Shown piece by piece: positions 15,873 to 23,116 of a DNA stretch of 43,618 nt (the stretch's first letter is position 1; every line of letters starts with the position of its first letter). The stretch comes from Lachnospiraceae bacterium. GTDB taxonomy: Bacteria; Bacillota; Clostridia; Lachnospirales; Lachnospiraceae. The notes below the pieces were generated by a model. That model worked only from the letters and a program-made list of their open reading frames with translations, made no database searches and had not been told where the DNA came from. Location of the stretch: the NCBI GenBank assembly GCA_017524595.1, contig JAFXVI010000075.1:1-43618 (forward strand), written 5' to 3'. The position numbers and the translations under genes are program-made.

Positions 15873-16907
15873 ATGAAGACAGAATATAATAAACAGCTGG
15901 GGAATAGTATGAAAAAAGCTGTTCTTTCCACACTGATCAGTTTTATCCTGCTTACAGCACTTTACTATATTATACTTCAGCATGACCTCGCTGATGATAA
16001 AGAACGATATGGTTATATTGCCAGGAATCAGGCTGAGCACATAGTTACTACGATAGATTGTGTAATGTCGCGAACTAATACGCTGAAAACTCTGATAAAG
16101 GAAAACAACGGGGATACAACCTGGTTTAATAATGTTGCCAAAGATATCTATATTTCCATACAGGATGAAACAGGGGTCTCTCCCAGAAATTTTGCGATCG
16201 CACCGGGTGGTGTTGTATCTGATGTATACCCACTTGACGGAAATGAAGAACTTATCGGATTTAATTTTATGGATACAAGCCGTGAAGGAAATCTTGAGGC
16301 AAAAGAGGCGTACGAAAACGGTAAAACCATAATTACAAATCCTTTTGAGCTGATTCAGGGAGGGATCGGTATGGGCGGCAGAGCGCCGGTAGTACTGCAA
16401 AACGATGATAACACTTCCCTTTGGGGACTTGTAACGATTACAATTGATTTTGATAATCTGATAAAAGTACTCGGACTGGATAACCTGCAGGGCATGGGAG
16501 TGGATTATTCACTGTCGTACATTGATCCGGACGGCAGAGCTCAATTCATGTACGGAGATCGTAATCTTGGAAACAATACAGTGAAGACACAGTTTAGCGT
16601 TCGTAATCTGACGTGGGAAATTGACGTGAAACCAAGTAAAGGATGGGTTTCAGTATGGGATATCGTTTTTTCGATGTGTATCATTTTGATCATTTCATGT
16701 TTTGCCGGGATTTTGGAAAATGTGAATTCGATCGTGGATGGTTGGAAGGGGCATATCGTTGATAAGATGTCTATCTCCATCGGACATGCATCACATCGTG
16801 AGTTCCCCGATATGACAATCGAGGAGCTTGGCAAAACCGCTGACAAAAAGATGTATGAGGCTAAAAAAGAGTATTATCAAAAACATGACAGAAGGAGAAG
16901 GATTTAG
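15873..16907 (+). CDS. Membrane sensor with a degenerate GGDEF domain (active site deleted)
   Basis: 344 residues. A short cytoplasmic start, a first span at 16-35 and a large extracytoplasmic CHASE-like domain (about 40-255; GVSPRNFAIAPGGVVSDVYP, LIGFNF and WGLVTITIDFDNL are typical) are followed by a second span at 260-282. Only the last 60 residues of a diguanylate cyclase remain (MSISIGHA...ELGKTADKKMYEAKKEYY). The GG(D/E)EF loop and metal-binding aspartates are gone, and the frame stays intact across the junction near residue 285. It cannot make c-di-GMP. It may be a decaying gene or a ligand-binding remnant. Confidence 0.8.
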   Translation: MKTEYNKQLGNSMKKAVLSTLISFILLTALYYIILQHDLADDKERYGYIARNQAEHIVTTIDCVMSRTNTLKTLIKENNGDTTWFNNVAKDIYISIQDETGVSPRNFAIAPGGVVSDVYPLDGNEELIGFNFMDTSREGNLEAKEAYENGKTIITNPFELIQGGIGMGGRAPVVLQNDDNTSLWGLVTITIDFDNLIKVLGLDNLQGMGVDYSLSYIDPDGRAQFMYGDRNLGNNTVKTQFSVRNLTWEIDVKPSKGWVSVWDIVFSMCIILIISCFAGILENVNSIVDGWKGHIVDKMSISIGHASHREFPDMTIEELGKTADKKMYEAKKEYYQKHDRRRRI

Positions 16908-16919
16908 CACGTATTCAAT

Positions 16920-17465
16920 ATGAATGCTTTGATCATTAATTGCAGTCCTGTTCGTACAGGAGCAACAGCTGAAATAGTAAGAATAGTTACAGAACAATTA
17001 TCTGCTAAATACAGTGTCAGGAGCATATGTATAGATGATTATTCATTTCTGTTCTGCAAAGGATGCCGGTCTTGCCACAAAACAGCTAAATGTTTTATGA
17101 GTGATGCAGCCGTTATTCAGAGCATTATGGACGAATATGATGCGGCAGATATGATCGTGTCTGTATCTCCTTCTTATTGGGCGGATATTCCCGGGCAATT
17201 TAAGGCTTTTATAGATCGGTGTACTCCCTGGTGCAATACACATGAGCCGCATGCAACCATCAGATCCGGGAAAAAAGGATATGTTATTGCTTTGAGAACC
17301 GGACCGAGCATGCCCGAATGTGAGAGGATCATCGGAAGCATAGAACATTTTTATGGACATCTTGAAATAGAGTGTATGGGACATTTGGGACTGACATCTA
17401 TCGAATACAAGGAAAATGTCGAGCTAAGAAGGAAGGAAATCATAGATTTTTGCTCGAATATCTGA
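16920..17465 (+). CDS. Flavodoxin family protein (NAD(P)H-dependent FMN reductase-like)
   Basis: 181 residues opening MNALIINCSPVRTGATAEIV, which is the FMN phosphate loop. CKGCRSCHKTAKC and ADMIVSVSPSYWADIPGQFKAFIDRC follow, as in NADPH-dependent FMN reductases and iron-sulfur flavoproteins. The cysteines could hold an iron-sulfur cluster or act in disulfide chemistry. It begins 12 bp after the degenerate GGDEF gene and may share its transcript, although the functions are not obviously linked. Confidence 0.84.
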   Translation: MNALIINCSPVRTGATAEIVRIVTEQLSAKYSVRSICIDDYSFLFCKGCRSCHKTAKCFMSDAAVIQSIMDEYDAADMIVSVSPSYWADIPGQFKAFIDRCTPWCNTHEPHATIRSGKKGYVIALRTGPSMPECERIIGSIEHFYGHLEIECMGHLGLTSIEYKENVELRRKEIIDFCSNI

Positions 17466-17520
17466 ATATGTAAAGCTTCTAAAGAACGCATTGATGTGAA
17501 AGATGTATGGGAGGAAAAAT

Positions 17521-17835
17521 ATGTCATCAAGTAAGGATTATTTGGATTTTATTTTGGAACAGTTATCAGAACTGTCTGATGTAACATATAGAGTGATGAT
17601 GGGAGAATACATCATCTATTATCGCGGTAAGGTAGTTGGTGGGATTTATGATGACAGGTTTCTTGTGAAAAATATCAAGGCGGCTGCAGCTATGATGCCT
17701 GATGCAACACTTGAACTGCCGTATGAGGGAGCAAAGGAAATGCTGCTTGTGGACAACATCGAAAACAAGATATTTTTGAGAGAGCTATTGGAAGCAATGT
17801 ATGATGAGCTTCCGGCACCGAAGAGAAAAAAGTGA
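17521..17835 (+). CDS. TfoX N-terminal domain protein
   Basis: 104 residues with YRVMMGEYIIYYRGKVVGGIYDDRFLVK, the signature of the TfoX/Sxy N-terminal domain. TfoX/Sxy regulates competence in gamma-proteobacteria; stand-alone N-terminal domains are common in Firmicutes and uncharacterised. GGGAGG at 17509-17514 fixes the start at 17521. It is followed 22 bp later by the AlkD-like gene, a pairing that hints at a DNA-related role. Confidence 0.82.
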   Translation: MSSSKDYLDFILEQLSELSDVTYRVMMGEYIIYYRGKVVGGIYDDRFLVKNIKAAAAMMPDATLELPYEGAKEMLLVDNIENKIFLRELLEAMYDELPAPKRKK

Positions 17836-17857
17836 CTGCTGCAAAGGGAGTAATGAC

Positions 17858-18559
17858 ATGACACTTAATGACCTTGAACAGATACTGTTTCAGTATCAGG
17901 ATACAAAATACGCTGATTTTACCGCCAAATTGATACCTAATCTGACCAGAGATAAATTTATCGGTATCCGTTCTCCGGAATATAAAAAGATTTTGAAGCA
18001 GATCAAGGATGATCCGGTGATACCCGGATTTCTTTCAACGCTACCGCATAAATGGCACGAAGAGAACTGTCTTCATGCGGCATTGATAAATAAGATCAAG
18101 GATTACGATGAGTGCGTGGATGCCTTGGAGCAGTTTATGCCATATATTGATAACTGGGCAGTTAATGATTCCATAAATCCCGCCTGCTTTAAAAAGCACA
18201 GAGAGGAACTGATCGGTAGGGTGCAATCCTGGATCTCATCAGAGGCCACATTTACCCGTCGGTGCGGGATGAAGATATTGATGGCTAATTATTTGGATGA
18301 GGATTTTAAGCCCGGGTATCTTGACCTTCCGGCTGATCTTCGTTCGGATGAGTACTATGTAAATATCATGACAGCATGGCTATTTTCCGAAGCATTGGTC
18401 AAACAGTGGGATGCCGCAATTGTTTACATTGAAACTCACAGACTTGATGCATGGACAAATAACAAGGCGATCCAGAAAGCCTGCGAGAGCTATCGTGTCA
18501 CTGACGAAAGAAAAGCCTATCTTAAAACGCTGAAAGTAAAGACGCCTAAGAAAGTATAA
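17858..18559 (+). CDS. DNA alkylation repair protein (AlkD-like)
   Basis: 233 residues of alpha-helical HEAT-like repeats: LIPNLTRDKFIGIRSPEYKKI, HEENCLHAALINKI, FMPYIDNWAVNDSI and RRCGMKILMANYL. These match AlkD/DNA alkylation repair proteins, glycosylases that remove N3- or N7-alkylated purines without base flipping. AAGGGAG places the start at 17858. The AlkD active-site Trp/Asp pair may be the WAVND segment. It ends 11 bp from the converging ferredoxin gene. Confidence 0.85.
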   Translation: MTLNDLEQILFQYQDTKYADFTAKLIPNLTRDKFIGIRSPEYKKILKQIKDDPVIPGFLSTLPHKWHEENCLHAALINKIKDYDECVDALEQFMPYIDNWAVNDSINPACFKKHREELIGRVQSWISSEATFTRRCGMKILMANYLDEDFKPGYLDLPADLRSDEYYVNIMTAWLFSEALVKQWDAAIVYIETHRLDAWTNNKAIQKACESYRVTDERKAYLKTLKVKTPKKV

Positions 18560-18570
18560 TCTCTGGTTAT

Positions 18571-19290
18571 CTACAATCTGTATTTTAGGACCTTCTTCGG
18601 ACATGAATCAATACATGCACCACATTGGATGCATTCAGTACATTTGGGATTGGTTCCATCCGATACCATTGATTTTACATCGAGCCCCATCGGACAGGAT
18701 CTGTTACATTGTCCGCACCCAATACAGGCGTTTTTATCGGCTTCGATATGTATCTGAGGCAGGTGAAGTATCCTTCCCAGCGTACTTCCTATGACCATAA
18801 AGGGTGCCATCCAGCAAATATAGTGACAGGATGCCCGTTTTCCATGTATCAGTGCGGGAAGTACAAGTAACATTATTACGCCATAGTATATAACATAGTT
18901 GTATATGCCTGATACCGAAATTCCGTGATCTGTCATATAGAAGGGATCGATCGTAACATCATTTTTCCCAAGGATGAAAGTAACAACGATCGTGACCATC
19001 CAAATGATCCATATCATATATTTTATCCTGTTGCGCCATCCTTGTTTTGCAGGATCCGGTTTGCACATAAACAGACATTCCTGCAGTCCTCCTGCAGGAC
19101 ACAGATATCCGCACCATACTCTTCCAAAGAACATGGAAAAAACAAACATGGAAGCAAATACAATAAAGCTGCCGTTCATTATATGCTCTGACGCTGCCTG
19201 GATGATCAGGTAGGGTGAGAAATACCATATAGTGATCGGGAATAAAAGAAATGAAACTATCAATAAAGTTTTTCTGATCTTTTGTCTCAT
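18571..19290 (-). CDS. Membrane 4Fe-4S protein (NapH/CcoG-like)
   Basis: 239 residues. Four to five membrane spans surround WCGYLCPAGGLQEC and a second Cys pair, CHYIC. The C-terminal cytoplasmic part has two ferredoxin motifs, CIGCGQCNRSCP and CTECIQCGACIDSCP, ready for two 4Fe-4S clusters. NapH-type proteins pass electrons between quinones or flavins and soluble redox partners. Its ATG overlaps the stop of the PadR gene (TAATG), so the two are coupled and the PadR protein probably controls it. Confidence 0.86.
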   Translation of the reverse strand: MRQKIRKTLLIVSFLLFPITIWYFSPYLIIQAASEHIMNGSFIVFASMFVFSMFFGRVWCGYLCPAGGLQECLFMCKPDPAKQGWRNRIKYMIWIIWMVTIVVTFILGKNDVTIDPFYMTDHGISVSGIYNYVIYYGVIMLLVLPALIHGKRASCHYICWMAPFMVIGSTLGRILHLPQIHIEADKNACIGCGQCNRSCPMGLDVKSMVSDGTNPKCTECIQCGACIDSCPKKVLKYRL

Positions 19291-19835
19291 TATCTGGCCT
19301 CCAGTCTAAGCATCTTTTTTGCCTTGGTGCACCATTTAAGATACGCTTCGTAGCTGTCTATTCCAAAAGTAACGGTAAGATAGTAGTATAAATGATCTTC
19401 ATTCTTCATGTTATTTTCCAGATTTTTGCAATAAACTTTCAGAAGTTCCAGATCTGTTTTGATCTGTTTTTCAAAGTTCTCTATATTATGAAGCGCGGTT
19501 TTTCTGCTTCCGGCTCCCGAGAAGAACAGCTTCAAGAGTGTTTCATACCTTAACTCATTTATCGCCAGATCTTCATTAAGCCATTCCTTAAGAGCTTCTT
19601 TTCCTTCTTCCGTAATGTGATATGTTATCTTCTCGCGTCCACCGACAGAAGTATCGCTGCTTTGTATAAGTTTGCGGGTTTGCATATCTTTTAGTGACGG
19701 ATATATGTTACCGAAGCTTCCCTTCCAGAAAAAGCTTATTGCTCCGTCGATGCGTTTTTTGATATCATAGCCGGTAAGATCTTCATGAAAGAGAAGTCCA
19801 AGGATGACCATATCAATTTTTTTTTCTCGTGCCAT
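19290..19835 (-). CDS. PadR family transcriptional regulator
   Basis: 181 residues. The PadR winged helix opens the protein (VILGLLFHEDLTGYDIKKRI...GNIYPSLKDMQTRKLI...ITEEGKEALKEWL), followed by a Vir-like helical C-terminus for dimerisation. The second gene of the pair is the membrane iron-sulfur protein. A perfect 8-3-8 palindrome lies just upstream, so autorepression is likely. The inducer is unknown. Confidence 0.9.
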   Translation of the reverse strand: MAREKKIDMVILGLLFHEDLTGYDIKKRIDGAISFFWKGSFGNIYPSLKDMQTRKLIQSSDTSVGGREKITYHITEEGKEALKEWLNEDLAINELRYETLLKLFFSGAGSRKTALHNIENFEKQIKTDLELLKVYCKNLENNMKNEDHLYYYLTVTFGIDSYEAYLKWCTKAKKMLRLEAR

Positions 19836-19848
19836 ATCGCTCTCCTAA

Positions 19849-19867
19849 ATATATCAAAATGATATAT
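19849..19867 (-). promoter_or_regulatory. Probable PadR operator
   Basis: ATATATCA-AAA-TGATATAT is a perfect inverted repeat, 14 bp from the PadR start codon. PadR regulators bind such AT-rich palindromes over their own promoters. Confidence 0.65.
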
Positions 19868-19900
19868 CTGTGTGCTATATAATAATCAGCTTCATCCCTC

Positions 19901-20137
19901 ATGTCAACAGTTTTAAACAGATTAAGTGAAAAACAACCTCAAATCCGTGCAGGATGGAACCGGGTTTTATTGTTTGATATAATCTGTATATCAATAATTG
20001 CGAAAATACCGGAGAGGAAGGCTGCCATACCTTCAATTAAAGGGTGTTGGTATTGTAAGTATGCGGATTTCCATCTTAAGGAGGAACGTGCTCTTGAGGT
20101 TGGAATATGTAAATGGCCTAAGAAAATGATCGAGTAG
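19901..20137 (+). other. Short ORF with a Cys-rich C-terminus, probably a gene remnant
   Basis: 78 codons with no ribosome binding site before the ATG at 19901. The first half looks like non-coding translation. The last 30 residues (GCWYCKYADFHLKEE, then EVGICKWPKK) look protein-like with a CxxC and a later Cys, as in the tail of a metal- or cluster-binding protein. I do not recognise the family. The end overlaps a terminator-like hairpin, which fits the 3' end of a lost gene. Confidence 0.3.
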
Positions 20138-20200
20138 ATGAGGCCATTTTGGAAGAGAAAATCTACTTTCCAAAAAACTATATTTTGAAAGCGGATTTTT
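20111..20200 (+). terminator. Two terminator-like hairpins before the chemoreceptor gene
   Basis: AAATGGCC at 20111-20118 pairs exactly with GGCCATTT at about 20142-20149, followed by TTGG. A second stem, AAAATC-N2-CTTTC with GAAAG-N2-GATTTT (20158-20200), ends in a T run. They insulate the chemoreceptor promoter. Confidence 0.5.
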
Positions 20201-20221
20201 TGGGGTAAAACTGCAACATTC

Positions 20222-20250
20222 TTGATTTTACGTGATAAAAAGAATATAAT
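20222..20250 (+). promoter_or_regulatory. Sigma-A promoter of the chemoreceptor gene
   Basis: TTGATT at 20222-20227, a 17-bp spacer and a perfect TATAAT at 20245-20250, 38 bp before the ATG. No sigma-28-type motility promoter is seen. Confidence 0.75.
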
Positions 20251-20287
20251 AGTTGTTACAAATCTATTATTCAAGGAGAGGGTTCTT

Positions 20288-22375
20288 ATGGCAAAATCAA
20301 ATGTTAAGAAATCCAGGAAAGCGAAGGGTGCGAAGGGGAAGTCGGGACTCAATATGCGCCTTACGCTCATTATGTTTGCATTGATTCCCCTTGTAGTATC
20401 TTCAATTACGATAGGTATGGTTCTTATTAGAGAGAGCAGTACTGAAATGAAGAATTATACCCATAATTCACTCGTACAGGTTGTGGAGGATGTGGGTAAC
20501 GCCTTCGATACCATGACTCACAGAAATGAGGAGTTCCTTAAAGCATATACTACTGCTCCTATAGTCATGGAAGCACTGCATAATCCGGATGACCCGGATA
20601 TTCAGGCTAAGCTTCAGCAGTATACCCTTGATTATTTCGGTCAGCTTAACGGCTGGGAGGGTATATATCTTGCGGATTGGACCTCGTTTGTACTTGCACA
20701 TCCCGCGCCTCCGGTTGTAGGCAAGCCGCTCAGAGAAGGCGATGCTCTTAAGGCACTGCAGGATGCAATGCTTGGTGCGGGCGGTGATGTATATAATACG
20801 GGCATTATGGTAAGCCCTGCATCCGGTCAGCTTATCATGTCGATGTATTACCCGATCTTTGAGGACGGGCAGCCCATCGGTTATGCAGGGTGCGGTACTT
20901 ATGTTTCGACTGTTGCTGAGGGAATATCGGATGTATCCGGCCTTAACTTAAGCAGTGCCTATGTATACTTTGTAGATAATCAGGGAACCATGCTCCATCA
21001 TCCCAATGTGGAAAAGATCGGTCAGCCGGTTGAGAATGAAGCGGTCAAGGGACTGGTTGCAAGGCTTGAGAAGGGAGAGCATCCCGAGCCTGATATCATA
21101 GAATATGAATATAAGGGCAAGATCAAGTATGCGGGCTATTATGTGGGTGAACATGAGCACTATATAGCAGTTCTTACCGCTGATGAGGATGATGTGCTTG
21201 CCGGAATGTCCAAGATAAAGAATTATACGATATTCATATGTATCGCTTGCATAGTAATATTTACGATCATTGCACTGCTCGTTGAGAGGAAGATATCAGT
21301 ACCTCTTATCCAGATAACCGATTCGCTCGAGAGACTGAGCACCGGTGATGTAACAGTTGACTGCAAGGCAAAATCACACATCCGTGAGACTATCAGCATC
21401 GTAAATGCTTTCAAGGATCTTAAGACGGCGCTTGCAACATCAATGAGGTCTGTCAAGGATTCCGCATTTGTACTTAATAATGCGATAGTAAGTGTAGACG
21501 GAATGACAGGACATAATGTTGAATCCGTATCGCAGATAAATACAGCTATCAATGAGGTTGCAGATACATCACAGAGCGTTGCGGAGAATGCCCAGATGAT
21601 GGCGGAAAGAGCGGCAGAACTCGGTGACAATATCGAGAACTTAAATGACAATGTTCATAGGCTTTATGACGCTTCGGAGACTATCAGGACCGCCAATAAC
21701 GATGCTACTGAATGCATGAATTCGGTATATGCGGGAGCTAATGAATCAGTAGAAGCCATGACGGATATAACAAGCAAGATAGCTGAGACAAATCAGGCGA
21801 TCGCTGAGATCGGAACTGCCGTTCAGGCTATTGAGAGTATAGCGGCACAGACGAATCTTCTTTCGCTCAACGCTTCGATCGAGGCAGCGCGTGCAGGTGA
21901 AGCAGGACGTGGATTTGCGGTTGTTGCTGATGAGATAAGGACTCTTGCCGATTCTTCGGCTGAATCAGCCAAGGAGATCAAGCAGATAATAGAGAATGTC
22001 ATCGCACTATCAAACGGAACTGTTGATATGTCGAACCGCGTATTTGATGTCATAAGCAAGGAGCAGACTGATATAGAGATGGCTCAGGACAAGTTCAATA
22101 TTCTGTCGGATTCGGTTGAAGCTTCCATCGCTGAGATCGATACGATAAGGCAGATGACAGGTACGCTCGATCATATCAAGGTTCAGCTTACCAATGCGAC
22201 GACAGAGCTAGGCGCGATATCAGAGGAACTTGGTGCTTCCGCACAGGAAGTTGCGGCTTCCTGCCAGACAGTTACCGATGCATGTTCAGATACACAGAAT
22301 TCAACTGCAGAGATGCGCAATATCAATGAAGACATGAGCGCAGCGATAGATTTCTTCAAGCTGTCCGAGCAATAA
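20288..22375 (+). CDS. Methyl-accepting chemotaxis protein with dCache sensor
   Basis: 695 residues. A basic cytoplasmic N-terminus leads to a first span near 22-42, then an extracytoplasmic double-Cache domain (about 45-305) and a second span near 313-335. HAMP follows (to about 390), then a long coiled signalling domain. The hairpin tip ([34 protein letters not shown]) is the CheA/CheW-binding signature. dCache domains usually bind amino acids or other small metabolites. AAGGAGAG at 20274 fixes the start at 20288; a longer frame from 20222 would overlap the promoter. No C-terminal CheR-tethering pentapeptide is present. The gene stands alone, so it must work with chemotaxis genes elsewhere. 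Confidence 0.95.
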   Translation: MAKSNVKKSRKAKGAKGKSGLNMRLTLIMFALIPLVVSSITIGMVLIRESSTEMKNYTHNSLVQVVEDVGNAFDTMTHRNEEFLKAYTTAPIVMEALHNPDDPDIQAKLQQYTLDYFGQLNGWEGIYLADWTSFVLAHPAPPVVGKPLREGDALKALQDAMLGAGGDVYNTGIMVSPASGQLIMSMYYPIFEDGQPIGYAGCGTYVSTVAEGISDVSGLNLSSAYVYFVDNQGTMLHHPNVEKIGQPVENEAVKGLVARLEKGEHPEPDIIEYEYKGKIKYAGYYVGEHEHYIAVLTADEDDVLAGMSKIKNYTIFICIACIVIFTIIALLVERKISVPLIQITDSLERLSTGDVTVDCKAKSHIRETISIVNAFKDLKTALATSMRSVKDSAFVLNNAIVSVDGMTGHNVESVSQINTAINEVADTSQSVAENAQMMAERAAELGDNIENLNDNVHRLYDASETIRTANNDATECMNSVYAGANESVEAMTDITSKIAETNQAIAEIGTAVQAIESIAAQTNLLSLNASIEAARAGEAGRGFAVVADEIRTLADSSAESAKEIKQIIENVIALSNGTVDMSNRVFDVISKEQTDIEMAQDKFNILSDSVEASIAEIDTIRQMTGTLDHIKVQLTNATTELGAISEELGASAQEVAASCQTVTDACSDTQNSTAEMRNINEDMSAAIDFFKLSEQ

Positions 22376-22398
22376 ACAATACAGGTCATGATGGAACT

Positions 22399-22424
22399 GC
22401 CTCCGGATATCCGGGGGCTTTTCC
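22399..22424 (+). terminator. Terminator after the chemoreceptor gene
   Basis: Stem GCCTCCGGA/TCCGGGGGC (one G-T pair) with a two-base loop, followed by TTTTCCTT. Confidence 0.8.
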
Positions 22425-22453
22425 TTACTTATGCATTTTTCCATGTATTGTCT

Positions 22454-22482
22454 TTTCAAGAAGCACTCCAAAATGGTATACT
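22454..22482 (+). promoter_or_regulatory. Promoter of rubrerythrin
   Basis: TTTCAA at 22454-22459, a 17-bp spacer and TATACT at 22477-22482, with an extended TG-G before the -10. It lies 42 bp before the ATG. Confidence 0.6.
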
Positions 22483-22523
22483 ATAGTCTGCAAAACAATC
22501 ATTTTAAAACAGGAGGTTACGAT

Positions 22524-23063
22524 ATGAGCAATCCATATGCAGGAACACAGACAGAGAAGAATCTTCAGGCAGCATTTGCAGGAGAATCACAGGCACGAAA
22601 TAAATATACATATTTTGCTTCGGTAGCCAAGAAGGAAGGTTACGAGCAGATTTCAGCAATGTTCCTTAAGACTGCGGATAATGAGAAGGAGCATGCGAAG
22701 ATGTGGTTTAAGGAGCTTAAGGGCATAGGTAATACCTCCGATAACCTCAAGGCAGCGGCTGACGGTGAGAATTACGAGTGGACCGATATGTATGAGGGAT
22801 TCGCAAAGACGGCCGATGAGGAAGGCTTCCATGAACTTGCCGAGAAGTTCAGGGGCGTTGCGGCAATAGAGAAGCATCACGAGGAACGCTACCGTGCTCT
22901 GCTTAACAATGTAGAGACAAAGAAAGTATTTGAGAAGAGCGAAGTCAAAGTATGGGAATGCCGTAATTGCGGGCACATAGTAGTGGGAACGGCTGCTCCT
23001 GATGTATGCCCGGTATGCAATCATCCGCAGGCATATTTTGAAGTGTGCGCAGAGAATTACTAG
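22524..23063 (+). CDS. rbr: Rubrerythrin
   Basis: 179 residues. The ferritin-like di-iron domain fills residues 1-135 ([40 protein letters not shown] supply the Glu/His ligands). A C-terminal rubredoxin domain has ECRNCGH and CPVCNH. Rubrerythrin reduces hydrogen peroxide in anaerobes, taking electrons through its rubredoxin centre. AGGAGG at 22511-22516 and the conserved [13 protein letters not shown] opening fix the start. It is monocistronic, with its own promoter and a terminator upstream. Confidence 0.96.
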   Translation: MSNPYAGTQTEKNLQAAFAGESQARNKYTYFASVAKKEGYEQISAMFLKTADNEKEHAKMWFKELKGIGNTSDNLKAAADGENYEWTDMYEGFAKTADEEGFHELAEKFRGVAAIEKHHEERYRALLNNVETKKVFEKSEVKVWECRNCGHIVVGTAAPDVCPVCNHPQAYFEVCAENY

Positions 23064-23116
23064 GATTTTTATATATAGCAGTAATGAGATTCATGTGAGC
23101 TAGAGGTTTACATAAA

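Noticed and set aside
15873-16907. Functional diguanylate cyclase
   Set aside because: The GG(D/E)EF loop and metal ligands are absent; only the C-terminal end of the domain remains.
6860-20200. Genomic island delimited by att sites or an integrase
   Set aside because: The content is accessory, but I find no integrase, transposase, tRNA gene or flanking direct repeats in the window.
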